Shown: positions 8,688 to 17,124 of the stretch, in pieces | Numbering within the stretch: position 1 is the first letter of the stretch | Layout of the letters: the number at the start of each line of letters is the position of its first letter | Assembly (NCBI RefSeq): GCF_003675325.1 | Contig: NZ_CP033073.1 | Coordinates: 248,001-312,000, forward strand | Direction of reading: 5' to 3' | Length of the DNA: 64,000 nucleotides | DNA from: Streptomyces dangxiongensis | Lineage (GTDB): Bacteria; Actinomycetota; Actinomycetes; Streptomycetales; Streptomycetaceae | Position numbers and translations under genes: made by a program | The notes under the pieces: model-generated | Database searches by the model: none | What the model saw: the letters and a program-made list of their open reading frames with translations, nothing else | Told to the model about the DNA's origin: nothing

Positions 8688-10988
8688 TCAGCCGGTCAGG
8701 TGGCGTTCGAGCCAGTCGGCGGCGGAGCGGCGGAAGAGGCGCCGGTTGTCGGCGCGCAGGAAATCGTGTCCCTCGTCGCGCAGCGTGAGCAGCTCGGCGG
8801 TGAGACCGCGTTCGCGTGCGGCCCGTACGAACTGCTCGGACTCCCCCGGCGGCACATTGGTGTCGTGCTCCCCGTGCACGGCGAGCACCGGTGCGCGCAG
8901 CGCGTCGATACGGCTCATCGGCGAGAGGGAGCGCAGCAGTTCGCGGTCGTGTTCGGGGTGGCCGTACTTGTGGGCCGCCGACTGGGCGATCCAGGGTTCC
9001 GTGCCCTCGAAGAACGTCGCGAAGTCCGACATGCCGCACACCGCCACCCCGGTACGGAAGAGGTCCGGGTGCCAGACCAGCGAGGCGAACGTGAGGTAGC
9101 CGCCGTACGAGCGGCCCATGACGGCCAGCCGTGACGGATCGGCGGGACCGGCCAGCACCGCGTGGGCGGCGCAGTCGGCGACGTCGTCCAGCGCGGCGAA
9201 CCGGCCCCTGCCCAGGTCCGCGTCGACGAACGACCGGCCGTACCCGGAGGACCCGCGCACGTCGGGCGCGAAGATGTCCAGTCCCCGCCCCAGGATCTCG
9301 TGGTAGAGCGGGTTGAGGACGGGCCGCTCCTGTTCCTCCGGGCCACCGTGCAGATGGATGACGCAGGGTGCCGGTTCCGCCGAGCCGCGCCCCGGCGCGC
9401 GGTAGTACCAGCCGTTCAGCGGCAGCCCGTCCCGCGCGGTCAGCCGGAGCTGGACCGGTCGTACGGGCGGACGGCCCGGCGGAACGGCGTCCTCGTCCCG
9501 GGACGACCACGGGGTGCGGAGCAGGGTCACGCCCTCCGGGAGCCACCACACGCCGGGCCGTCGCTGGGACCCGGACAGGGCCAGCACCAGCCGCCGCGTG
9601 CCGGCGCCCACGACGCGGGTCACCACTTGGTGGGGCAGGGGCACGGGCCGGGGCGGACCGGTGGCGGCCCCGGCCGTGGCGGAGGGGTACAGGTCGAGGA
9701 TCTCCACCTCGCTCGCGCCCCGGACGTTCCAGGCCGCCACCGCGGTCCCACCGTCGCGGGCGATCTGGAGCAGCTCCAGGTCGGTGTCCTCGCGCGCCGC
9801 GGCGACGGACCACCCGCGCGGCTGTCCTCCCGGGTCGAGGTCGGCGGCGAGCAGGACCGCGAACTCCCGGTGGGCGTTGCTGCGCAGCCAGAGGGTGTCC
9901 GCTCGGGGCGAGAACCTGCCGATCCACGGGTCGCCGTCGGCCACCGGCACCACGCAGGTCGTCGCGCGGTCGGTGGTGCGCAGCACGACCGCCTCGCGCC
10001 GTCCGCGTGGTCCCCGGCGCAGCAGCGCCAGTGTGCCGTCGCGGCTGAGGTCGCACACGCGGAGCGTCGCCGCGTCCTTCTCGCCGGCGAGCAGGACGGG
10101 GGCGGCCACGCCGTCGGGGTCGATCAGATAGGCCGACAGCCCGTCGCCGAAGCCCGCCGTCGGGGCGGTGTGCCGCTCGTGCGGGTTCCCGGAGGCCATG
10201 GCGGCGCCGGTCAGGGCGGGCAGGAGCAGCCCGCGTACCGTCCCGGTGTGGGGCGGCGCGCCGAGGAGCACGGCATCGCCGTCCCGGCCGGGCCAGCCGG
10301 CCGGCGGGTGGCCGGCGGGCGGTCCCGGGTCGGTCGCGGCGGGCTCCGCCGCGGTGTCGTGGGGCGCCGGCGGCCCGGTGGGGACGGCGACGGTGACGGC
10401 GACGGCCGATCCGTCGTGGGCCCAGCATCCCAGGTGGGCGGAGCTGCCCGGCTCGGCTCCGGCCAGGATGTGGCGGTCGCTGCCGTCCGGGCGTACGCAG
10501 AGCACCCGTGAGTGTTCACCGCCGCCGGGGGACGTGGTGTAGGCGATCCAGCGGCCGTCCGGCGACCAGGACACCTCGCGGACGGGGTCCGGTTCGGAGT
10601 CCAGCAGCCGCAGGTCGTCGCCGTCGACGGGGCCCGCCCATAGCTGGGGCACGCCGCCGCGGTCGCAGATGAAGGCCACCTGTGTTCCGGCGGGGTCGGC
10701 CGAGGGGTACCAGCAGCCGTGCGCGACGAGCCGGGTCGTGGCGTCGCGCGGTCCGGAGGCGTCCGGCAGCGGGACGCGGGCGGGGGCGGCGAAGGCCGGG
10801 GCCCGCCCGTCGGGGGTGCGGTCGTCGCGGGCCCGCCCGTCGAGGGTACGGCCGTCGGGAGCCGGCGGAGCCGGGCTCGCGCCCCGCGCCCGGTGGGCGA
10901 CGGTGGGCTGCCCGGCTGCGGCGGCGACCGTGCCGGCCGTACCGTCCGCGGCGCGCCGCTCGGTCAGATTCCGTGCGTCTGAAGCCAT
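8688..10988 (-). CDS. S9 (prolyl-oligopeptidase) family serine peptidase
   Basis: 766 residues. The first two-thirds are beta-propeller-like with TolB/PD40 repeats (STSPGGGEHS, SWSPDGRWIAY, DPWIGRFSPRADTLWL). The last ~260 form an alpha/beta hydrolase with the catalytic triad Ser~627 (GRSYGGY), Asp~709 (HGEHDTNVP) and His~741 (DEGHDF). There is no signal peptide, so it is likely cytosolic, cutting short peptides. The chosen ATG (10988, MASDARNLT) has GGAG just upstream and overlaps the end of the amidotransferase gene by about 25 bases; an upstream ATG at 11012 is possible. The overlap makes it the last gene of the ligase-amidotransferase-peptidase unit. Confidence 0.9.
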   Translation of the reverse strand: MASDARNLTERRAADGTAGTVAAAAGQPTVAHRARGASPAPPAPDGRTLDGRARDDRTPDGRAPAFAAPARVPLPDASGPRDATTRLVAHGCWYPSADPAGTQVAFICDRGGVPQLWAGPVDGDDLRLLDSEPDPVREVSWSPDGRWIAYTTSPGGGEHSRVLCVRPDGSDRHILAGAEPGSSAHLGCWAHDGSAVAVTVAVPTGPPAPHDTAAEPAATDPGPPAGHPPAGWPGRDGDAVLLGAPPHTGTVRGLLLPALTGAAMASGNPHERHTAPTAGFGDGLSAYLIDPDGVAAPVLLAGEKDAATLRVCDLSRDGTLALLRRGPRGRREAVVLRTTDRATTCVVPVADGDPWIGRFSPRADTLWLRSNAHREFAVLLAADLDPGGQPRGWSVAAAREDTDLELLQIARDGGTAVAAWNVRGASEVEILDLYPSATAGAATGPPRPVPLPHQVVTRVVGAGTRRLVLALSGSQRRPGVWWLPEGVTLLRTPWSSRDEDAVPPGRPPVRPVQLRLTARDGLPLNGWYYRAPGRGSAEPAPCVIHLHGGPEEQERPVLNPLYHEILGRGLDIFAPDVRGSSGYGRSFVDADLGRGRFAALDDVADCAAHAVLAGPADPSRLAVMGRSYGGYLTFASLVWHPDLFRTGVAVCGMSDFATFFEGTEPWIAQSAAHKYGHPEHDRELLRSLSPMSRIDALRAPVLAVHGEHDTNVPPGESEQFVRAARERGLTAELLTLRDEGHDFLRADNRRLFRRSAADWLERHLTG

Positions 10989-12745
10989 ATCTCCAGCAAA
11001 GCCACTTGCCACAGCGCGTTCGCTCCGCGCTTGGTGCGGTGTCGGTCGGGGGCCGCCAGGAGTTCGGCGAGGTAGTCGTCCTTGAACAGGCCGCGCCGCT
11101 TGGCCTCGGGGGCGCTGAGCGCCTCGCGCACCCGGTCCAGGACCGGCCCGGCCATGTGGGTGATCGCCGGGACCGGGAAGTAGCCCTTGGGGCGGTCCAC
11201 CACCTCGTGGGGCAGCAGCTTGCGGCCGGCCTCCTTCAGGACGCCCTTGCCGCCGTCGGCCAGCTTCAGCTCCGGCGGGCAGGCGGCGGCCAGCTCCACC
11301 AGCTCGTGGTCCAGGAAGGGCACGCGGGCCTCCAGGCCCCAGTCCATGGTCATGTTGTCGACCCGCTTGACCGGGTCGTCCACGAGCATGACATGGGTGT
11401 CCAGGCGCAGGGCCGCGTCGAGCGCGGTCTCGGCGCCCGGCACCGCCATGTGTTCGTGCACGAACCGTCCGGAGACGTCCTCCCGGGGCAGCATGTGCGG
11501 CTGCAGCATCGCGGCGAGGTCGGCGTGCGTGCGGTCGAAGTACGTCTCGGCGTACCTGTCCGGTTCCTGCTCGCGGGCCACGGAGGCCAGTTCCGGGTAC
11601 CAGTGGTAGCCGGCGAAGACCTCGTCCGCGCCCTGCCCGCTCTGGACGACCTTCACCTCCTTGGCGACCTGCTCGGAGAGCAGGTGGAAGGCGACCACGT
11701 CGTGGCTCATCATCGGCTCGCTCATCGCGGCGATGGCCCCGTCAAGGGCGGACGACACCCGCTCCGAGGGCACCACAAGCTGGTGGTGATCGGTGGCGAA
11801 CTCCCGGGCGACGAGGTCGGAGTAGGCGAACTCGTCCCCCTCGTCGCCGCCTTCCGACTCGAAGCCCACGCTGAACGTGGCCAGGTCGCGCTGTCCCTCG
11901 TCGGCCAGGAGTGCCACGATCAGGCTGGAGTCCAGGCCGCCCGAGAGCAGGACGCCGACGGGTACGTCCGCGACCATCCGCCGGCGTACGGCGGTGCGCA
12001 GGGCGTCGAGGACCGCGTCCCGCCATTCGCTCGCGCTCATGCCCGCGTGCTCGGGGCGGCGCGTGTACGACGGCTGCCAGTAGCGGTGGTCCTGGTGGGT
12101 GCCGTCCGGTTCGACGACGCGCACGGTGGCCGGTGGCAGCTTGCGCACCCCGTTCAGGATGGTGCGGGGTGCGGCCACGGTGGCGTGCCAGCTGAGGTAC
12201 TGGTGGACGGCGGCCGGGTCCAGCGAGGTGTCGATGTCGCCGCCCGCGAGGAGCGCCGGGAGCGACGAGGCGAAGCGCAGCCGTCCGGCGGTCCGCGCCA
12301 GGTAGAGGGGCTTGATGCCGAGCCGGTCGCGTCCCAGGACGAGGCGGCCGGTGCGGTGCTCGACGAGGGCGAAGGCGAACATGCCGTGGAAGCGGTCGAC
12401 GCAGGCGGTGCCCCACTGCTGGTACGCCTTCAGGACGACCTCGGTGTCGGAGGTCGAACGGAACCGGTGGCCGAGGTCCCGAAGCTGGGTGCGCAGCTCC
12501 TCGTAGTTGTAGATGCAGCCGTTGAAGACGCCGGTGATCTCCTGGTCGGCGTCGGTCATCGGCTGGGCCCCGAGATCAGACAGGTCGATGATCTTCAGTC
12601 GCCGGTGTCCCAGCGCCACGGCGCCCCGTGACCAGATCCCGTGGCCGTCGGGGCCCCGGGCGGCGAGCCGGTCGCTCATGCGCTGTACGGCCGCGACGTC
12701 GGGCCGGCCGCCGTCGAAGCGCATCTCTCCGCTCAGCCCGCACAT
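10964..12745 (-). CDS. Asparagine-synthetase-family amidotransferase (N-acetylglutaminylglutamine-amidotransferase-like)
   Basis: 593 residues. There is an N-terminal class II glutaminase domain with the nucleophile Cys2 (MCGLSGEMRF) and GRDRLGIKPLY. The C-terminal AMP-forming synthetase domain has the PP-loop SGGLDSS at 268-274. Both halves look active. The overall sequence (GPDGHGIWSRGAVALGHRRLKIIDLS, WGLEARVPFLDHELVELA, RPKGYFPVPAI) resembles the group annotated as N-acetylglutaminylglutamine (osmolyte) amidotransferase rather than housekeeping AsnB or lasso cyclases, whose glutaminase half differs. It amidates a carboxylate using glutamine nitrogen. Its ATG is fused to the stop of a 30-codon ORF (TGATG). 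Confidence 0.87.
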   Translation of the reverse strand: MCGLSGEMRFDGGRPDVAAVQRMSDRLAARGPDGHGIWSRGAVALGHRRLKIIDLSDLGAQPMTDADQEITGVFNGCIYNYEELRTQLRDLGHRFRSTSDTEVVLKAYQQWGTACVDRFHGMFAFALVEHRTGRLVLGRDRLGIKPLYLARTAGRLRFASSLPALLAGGDIDTSLDPAAVHQYLSWHATVAAPRTILNGVRKLPPATVRVVEPDGTHQDHRYWQPSYTRRPEHAGMSASEWRDAVLDALRTAVRRRMVADVPVGVLLSGGLDSSLIVALLADEGQRDLATFSVGFESEGGDEGDEFAYSDLVAREFATDHHQLVVPSERVSSALDGAIAAMSEPMMSHDVVAFHLLSEQVAKEVKVVQSGQGADEVFAGYHWYPELASVAREQEPDRYAETYFDRTHADLAAMLQPHMLPREDVSGRFVHEHMAVPGAETALDAALRLDTHVMLVDDPVKRVDNMTMDWGLEARVPFLDHELVELAAACPPELKLADGGKGVLKEAGRKLLPHEVVDRPKGYFPVPAITHMAGPVLDRVREALSAPEAKRRGLFKDDYLAELLAAPDRHRTKRGANALWQVALLEIWLQTHGI

Positions 12746-12837
12746 CAGGCATCCCCTCCCCGGTGCGCGTCCGGGTCACGCGGTGGTGAGGTGTGCGCGG
12801 ACCCGCCCGTCGGTATCTGGTCGGGGCTGGTTGACAT
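12745..12837 (-). CDS. Small 30-residue ORF coupled to the amidotransferase
   Basis: A possible peptide beginning MSTSPDQIPTGGSAHTSPP and ending HRGGDA. It is preceded by GAAGGAG about ten bases before the ATG, which is the only clear ribosome-binding site in the region, and its TGA overlaps the amidotransferase ATG. It is rich in Pro, Asp, Ser and Gly, with no membrane span. It could be a leader ORF that only couples translation, or a small substrate peptide of the ligase, amidotransferase and peptidase around it. No family is recognised. Confidence 0.45.
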   Translation of the reverse strand: MSTSPDQIPTGGSAHTSPPRDPDAHRGGDA

Positions 12838-12906
12838 GGTGGTGCATCTCCTTCGGAACGGGGGTGCGTACGGAGTGGTCGGCCGCGGCGGCAGGTCTCG
12901 GCCTCG

Positions 12907-14103
12907 TCAGCCGCCGGCGATCGGTGCCGGGTGGGAGCCGGGCACCTCGTCCTCGGCGGGCAGACCGAGGCGGGGAACGGGCCGGGCCGCGCCGGTGACG
13001 GTCCGGCGGCGCAGGCCGGCGGCGCCGCGGGTCTCCGCGATCGCCAGGTCGGTGCAGGCCAGCAGGTCCTGGTCCGCGGCCGTGCGGCGCATGCGGTACG
13101 CGGCGCTGCCGTCCGCGAGCGCCCGCTCGGCCAGTTCCCGGACCGTCTCCCGGTCGCCGGCGGCCTCGAGAGCCGGGCGGACCCGGCGCAGCAGGCTCCG
13201 GACCACCTCGGCCGCGGGAGCCTCCTGCCGGGTGCGGGGGTCGACGAGGACGCCTTCGAGGCCCGAGCGCGCGGACCGCCAGGCGGCGGCGCGCAGCCAC
13301 TCGTGGCGGCCCTGGCAGGGAGGGACCCCGGTCCGCTCCAGCCGCTCACGGGCCTCGGTCACGAGGGCCCGGAACAGGCCGGCGATCAGCACGACCGTCT
13401 CGGCGCGCGGGCAGGCGTCGCAGATGCGCAGCTCGATGGTCCTCTGGTGCGCGGAGGGCCGGATGTCGTGGTAGATCATCTTCGCGTCGCTGATGACGCC
13501 CGAGCCGATCAGCTCCTGGACGGCCGCGTCGTACTCGGCCGCGTCGGCATAGCATCCGGCCGGTCCCGCGGTGGGCCAGCGCTGCCACAGCATGGTCCGC
13601 CAGCTCGCGTAGCCGGTGTCGGCGCCCAGCCAGAAGGGGGAGCTGGCGGACAGGGCCAGCAGGACGTGCAGCCACGGCGCGACCTCGCACATGATGCGTA
13701 CGGTCAGGTCGCGGTCGGGGGCGTCGACGTGGACGTGGGCTCCGCAAATTAGCTGCTCGTCGGCGACCATCCGGTACTCGTCGACCATGTGGCGGTAGCG
13801 GTAGCCGGCGGTGGGGTGGATGTCCGCCGTGCGGGCCAGCGGCACGGTACCCGCGGCCACCACGGCCAGGCCGTGGGAGGTCGCGGCGGCGTCGAGCCGG
13901 CGCCGGGTGCTGATGACATCGCCGTACAGGTCGTTCAGGGACGTGTGCACGCCGCTGTTCGACTCCACGGTCGCCTGCTGCAACTCGGTCGTGAAGATCT
14001 CTGCGGGGAGGTCCTCCAGCACCGTGTCGGCCCGTGGAACGAGCAGGCCCGTCTCCACCTCGACGATGTGGAATTCCTCTTCCACTCCGATGCGAACGGT
14101 CAC
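12907..14103 (-). CDS. Carboxylate-amine ligase, GCS2/YbdK family
   Basis: 398 residues. It begins TVRIGVEEEFHIVEVETGLL, the metal/ATP-binding start of GCS2-fold glutamate-cysteine ligase-like enzymes (YbdK). It continues with ELQQATVESNSGVHTSL, CGAHVHVDAPD (metal-binding His) and TIELRICDACP. These enzymes join a glutamate-like carboxylate to an amine with ATP; the substrate is unknown. The GTG start at 14103 is fixed by AAGGAGTACC upstream. It is first in a minus-strand unit with the 30-residue ORF, the amidotransferase and the S9 peptidase. Confidence 0.88.
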   Translation of the reverse strand: MTVRIGVEEEFHIVEVETGLLVPRADTVLEDLPAEIFTTELQQATVESNSGVHTSLNDLYGDVISTRRRLDAAATSHGLAVVAAGTVPLARTADIHPTAGYRYRHMVDEYRMVADEQLICGAHVHVDAPDRDLTVRIMCEVAPWLHVLLALSASSPFWLGADTGYASWRTMLWQRWPTAGPAGCYADAAEYDAAVQELIGSGVISDAKMIYHDIRPSAHQRTIELRICDACPRAETVVLIAGLFRALVTEARERLERTGVPPCQGRHEWLRAAAWRSARSGLEGVLVDPRTRQEAPAAEVVRSLLRRVRPALEAAGDRETVRELAERALADGSAAYRMRRTAADQDLLACTDLAIAETRGAAGLRRRTVTGAARPVPRLGLPAEDEVPGSHPAPIAGG

Positions 14104-14507
14104 GGTACTCCTTGAGGTGACGGGCGGGCGCTTGGCCGCTCCGCCCCGAAACCGACCCCGCCTGGCCGGCTGTGCGGGCGGCGGGCTGTGCACCTCCGAC
14201 TTCCCAGCTGGCTCGGCAATAAGCAACCGATGCTCCGCGGAGACGGCCGCAACGCAGATGAGCAGCCTGATCGCGGCCTGATCGCGGTGCTGCGCGGCAG
14301 GTGTCCGGTGGGGAACGCGGGCCTCCGGCGGGCGAGGAAGGACGGCCTCCGCCCGGCGGGAAGCGGCGTCGCACGCGGCTCCGTCCTGCCCGGCGGCGAC
14401 ACGGCCTCGCTCGCCGCGGCCGCCGGTGTTCTGCACGTGCGGAGGGCGGCTCCCGCCCGCAAGGTGGTACTGCGAGACAGCGGACCCCTCACGGCGGGAG
14501 TACGACC
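14104..14507. other. Divergent intergenic region, about 400 bases
   Basis: This separates the start of the carboxylate-amine ligase (minus) and the DUF2945 gene (plus), so it must hold both promoters. I see a more AT-rich patch at about 14212-14230 (GGCAATAAGCAACCGATG), a candidate promoter area for the minus-strand unit. I see no convincing gene or repeat. Confidence 0.4.
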
Positions 14508-14744
14508 ATGGCCAAGGCGAAGGACCCTTCCGGGAAGAACGAGCCGTCCAAGGGCGACAAGGTCGCCTGGCGCAGTCACGGCAGCGAGACCTCGGGCACC
14601 GTGGAGAAGAAGATCACCGAGCGGACCGAGGCGGCGGGCCGCACCGTGGACGCCTCACCGGACGACCCGCAGTACGAGGTGCGCAGCGACAAGTCCGGCC
14701 GCAAGGCCGTGCACAAGCCGTCGGCCCTCAAGAAGAAGAAGTAG
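14508..14744 (+). CDS. DUF2945 (HVA1/Tudor-like) small protein
   Basis: 78 residues: MAKAKDPSGKNEPSKGDKVAWRSHGSETSGTVEKKITERTE, then DDPQYEVRSDKSGRKAVHKPSALKKKK. The KGDKVxWxSHGSxxxGxVxxK pattern and VRSDKSGRxAVHKPSAL are diagnostic of the DUF2945 beta-barrel. It is very basic, with a lysine-rich tail that suggests nucleic-acid contact. Function is unknown. It is followed eight bases later by DUF3140, its frequent neighbour in actinobacteria, suggesting they act together. Confidence 0.85.
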   Translation: MAKAKDPSGKNEPSKGDKVAWRSHGSETSGTVEKKITERTEAAGRTVDASPDDPQYEVRSDKSGRKAVHKPSALKKKK

Positions 14745-14751
14745 CTCCGGC

Positions 14752-15094
14752 GTGGCGGGCGACGACGGGCACCGCGAGACCCAGGACTCCTTCCGCGAGC
14801 TGGTGAACATGTCACCCGCCGCCCTGGAGCAGTGGCTGGCGACCGAGGACTCCCGGGCGGCCGGACAGCACAAAGGACGGGGGTGAGTCCACCGGGCACG
14901 CCTCCGGCCGCGCCATCGTGGACATCCTCCGCAAGAAGAAGAGCGACCTCTCGGACGCGGACTACGCGCACATGCGCAAGGTGACCGGTTACATCCGCCG
15001 CCACCTCGCGCAGCGCCCCTCCGGGGACGTGCGGGACACGCGCTGGCGCCACTCGCTGATGAACTGGGGCCACGATCCCCTGGACGACGACTGA
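14752..15094 (+). CDS. DUF3140 family protein, frameshifted
   Basis: About 113 residues: DSFRELVNMSPAALEQWLATEDSRAAGQHKG in one frame, then ESTGHASGRAIVDILRKKKSDLSDADYAHM and KVTGYIRRHLAQRPSGDVRDTRWRHSLMNWGHDP in the next. This is a full-length DUF3140 protein apart from one extra G in the GGGGG run at 14879-14883, which would end the reading at a premature TGA. The family has a helical SMxW/LMNWGHD ending and is thought to bind DNA. It is coupled to DUF2945 upstream. The frameshift is probably a sequencing error. Confidence 0.8.
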
Positions 15095-15234
15095 GACCGG
15101 CCCGGCCGCGTACGCGCAGGCCGGAGCCGTCGACGCCGGGGAACGCGGCGCACGGCCGGGGCGTCCGCCGTACGTCCGGGGGATGCCTACAGTGGAGTGA
15201 GGCCGCCACCCCCGACACCCCGAGCGGAGCGCAC

Positions 15235-16455
15235 ATGAGACACCCCTCCGCACCGGACGACGGCTCCGACGCCCTGTTCGGTCTCGACGCGCTGGACGGC
15301 CCGGCGTCGCCGCGCGGGCACGACACGGCCGGGCACGGCGGCTCCGGTCCTGGGGGCGGGCCGCAGGACGGCCCCCTGTTCCGCGACTCCGCCGAGGCGC
15401 GCCGCCTCCTGCCCGTGCGGGCCGTGTACGCGGAGCCGGCCGCCGCCGCCTCCGCGCGCGGCCGTCAGATCCTCGCCCGCTTCCCGGCCGCCGAGGTGAT
15501 CGAGGTGGCGTCGCACTGGCGCATCCCGGGTCTGCACGGCAACGAGGGCAACGTCGAGCGCTGGGTGCGGGTGAAGGGCGAGACGCTGGTCCTGGGCGAG
15601 CGGAAGACGCTGACCACGCGGCCCAACGGCCGGTCGGCCGACTGGATCGCCCCCGGCCCCTCCAACGGGTGCGCGCTGGCCTGCGCGTACTGCTACGTGC
15701 CGCGCCGCAAGGGGTACGCCAACCCCATCACCGTCTTCACCAACATCGACGGCATCATCGCCCACCTGGCACGGCACATCGCCCGCCAGGGCCGCAAACC
15801 GGAACCCAACCAGTGCGACGAGACGGCCTGGGTCTACGACATCGGGGAGAACGGCGACTGTTCGGTGGACGCGCTCATCTGCGACAACACCGCGGATCTC
15901 GTGCGGTCCTTCCGGCAGTGGCCCACGGCGAAGGCGTCGTTCGCCACCAAGTTCGTCAACCCCGACCTGCTGACGCTGGACCCGCGCGGCCGGACCCGGA
16001 TCCGTTTCTCGCTGATGCCCGCGGCGGACTCGCGGCTGCTGGACCTGCGGACCTCGCCGGTGGCCGACCGGATCGCCGCCGCGGCGGACTTCCTCGACGC
16101 GGGCTACGAGGTGCACTTCAACCTCTCCCCGGTGGTCCTGCGCCCCGGCTGGCAGGGCGCCTGGACCGAGTTGCTCCGGCAGTTGGACGACGTCCTGCCG
16201 GACCGGGTGAAACGGCAGGCAGCCGCCGAAGTGATCATGCTGACGCACAACCGGGACCTGCACGAGGTCAACCTCGGCTGGCATCCCCGCGCCGAGGAGG
16301 TGCTCTGGCAGCCCGCCCTGCAACAAGGCAAACGCTCGGAGAACGGCGCGTCGAACGTCCGCTACGCCAACCACGTCAAGGCGGACGCCGTGCACACCCT
16401 GCGCGGTCTCGTGGCCGCCCACGCCCCCTGGCTGCGCATCCGGTACGCCTTCTGA
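15235..16455 (+). CDS. Spore-photoproduct-lyase-like radical SAM enzyme
   Basis: 406 residues. The radical-SAM cluster motif is C146-x3-C150-x2-C153 (SNGCALACAYCYVPRRKG). The context NPITVFTNID, DIGENGDCSVDAL, ATKFVN and MLTHNRDLHEVNLGWHP is typical of the Spl-like family found in actinobacteria, a relative of the Bacillus enzyme that reverses 5-thyminyl-5,6-dihydrothymine. The N-terminal ~55 residues are low complexity and probably disordered. It is a candidate UV-damage reversal enzyme. It is monocistronic, with a PRC-barrel gene downstream. Confidence 0.85.
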   Translation: MRHPSAPDDGSDALFGLDALDGPASPRGHDTAGHGGSGPGGGPQDGPLFRDSAEARRLLPVRAVYAEPAAAASARGRQILARFPAAEVIEVASHWRIPGLHGNEGNVERWVRVKGETLVLGERKTLTTRPNGRSADWIAPGPSNGCALACAYCYVPRRKGYANPITVFTNIDGIIAHLARHIARQGRKPEPNQCDETAWVYDIGENGDCSVDALICDNTADLVRSFRQWPTAKASFATKFVNPDLLTLDPRGRTRIRFSLMPAADSRLLDLRTSPVADRIAAAADFLDAGYEVHFNLSPVVLRPGWQGAWTELLRQLDDVLPDRVKRQAAAEVIMLTHNRDLHEVNLGWHPRAEEVLWQPALQQGKRSENGASNVRYANHVKADAVHTLRGLVAAHAPWLRIRYAF

Positions 16456-16535
16456 TCACCGCAATGGGCCGCGGCCGATGGCGGCGACGACATCACGGGC
16501 GTCATCGCGGGTACCCCCGCAGAGGAGGTTTTTCG

Positions 16536-16892
16536 ATGTTCGAGGCATCCGATATCAGGGAATGGCGCGGCCACGACGTGGTCGACCCGGACGGCCACAA
16601 GATCGGTGTACTGGAGTCCGTCTACGTGGACACCGGCACCGACCAGCCGTTCTTCGCCACCGTGACCGTGGGCCTGCCCACCCGGCGCCGACTGGCGTTC
16701 GTGCCCCTCACCGGTGCGACGGTCGGCCCGGGATACCTGAAGGTCGCCCACAGCAAGGACACTGTGAGGAAGGCCCCGGCGATCGACACCGACGGTGAGC
16801 TGACCGCCACCGAGGAACCCGGTGTCTTCGCCCACTACGAACTGCCCTACGCACCGGGCGCCGGCGGCGAGCGCCGCCTGGCCCGCCGCTGA
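16536..16892 (+). CDS. PRC-barrel domain protein
   Basis: 118 residues: MFEASDIREWRGHDVVDPDGHKIGVLESVYVDT is a classic PRC-barrel start. VGLPTRRRLAFVPLTGA and LKVAHSKDTVRKAP follow. There is a clear AGAGGAGG site eight bases before the ATG, and GGGTAC at 16509-16514 looks like a SigB-type -10, though the -35 is weak. PRC-barrel proteins bind RNA or RNA-processing partners, but the small Streptomyces stress-type members have no known role. Confidence 0.88.
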   Translation: MFEASDIREWRGHDVVDPDGHKIGVLESVYVDTGTDQPFFATVTVGLPTRRRLAFVPLTGATVGPGYLKVAHSKDTVRKAPAIDTDGELTATEEPGVFAHYELPYAPGAGGERRLARR

Positions 16893-16916
16893 CGCATCGA
16901 GCCGCCGGGAGACCCG

Positions 16917-17090
16917 ATGAGCGTGTTCCTGTTCCTGATCCTCGTGGCCGTGGTCCTGGGCATCATCGGAGTCGCCGCGCACGGCCTGTTCTACCTTCTG
17001 ATCATCGGCGTGGTCGTCCTCGTCGTCGATCTCGTCTATGTGGCGATCCGCTTCCGCCGGGGCGGCTCGAAGCGCCGCATCCGCCGCTGA
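16917..17090 (+). CDS. Small hydrophobic membrane protein (57 residues)
   Basis: It begins MSVFLFLILVAVVLGIIGVA, with a second span (LFYLLIIGVVVLVVDLVYV) and a basic tail ending GGSKRRIRR. Two transmembrane helices form a hairpin with the positive tail inside. GGGAG precedes the ATG by about six bases. It lies 24 bases after the PRC-barrel gene, so they are probably co-transcribed. Such small membrane proteins are common among actinobacterial stress genes and have no assigned function. Confidence 0.75.
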   Translation: MSVFLFLILVAVVLGIIGVAAHGLFYLLIIGVVVLVVDLVYVAIRFRRGGSKRRIRR

Positions 17091-17124
17091 GGCGGGCGGG
17101 GACGGCGGGCCCGGGCGTGCCGGA

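Noticed and set aside
10964..12837. Lasso-peptide cluster, prompted by a small ORF beside an asparagine-synthetase-like gene
   Set aside because: The glutaminase half is intact (Cys2), there is no B1/B2 protease-RRE pair and the small ORF lacks a leader-core pattern.
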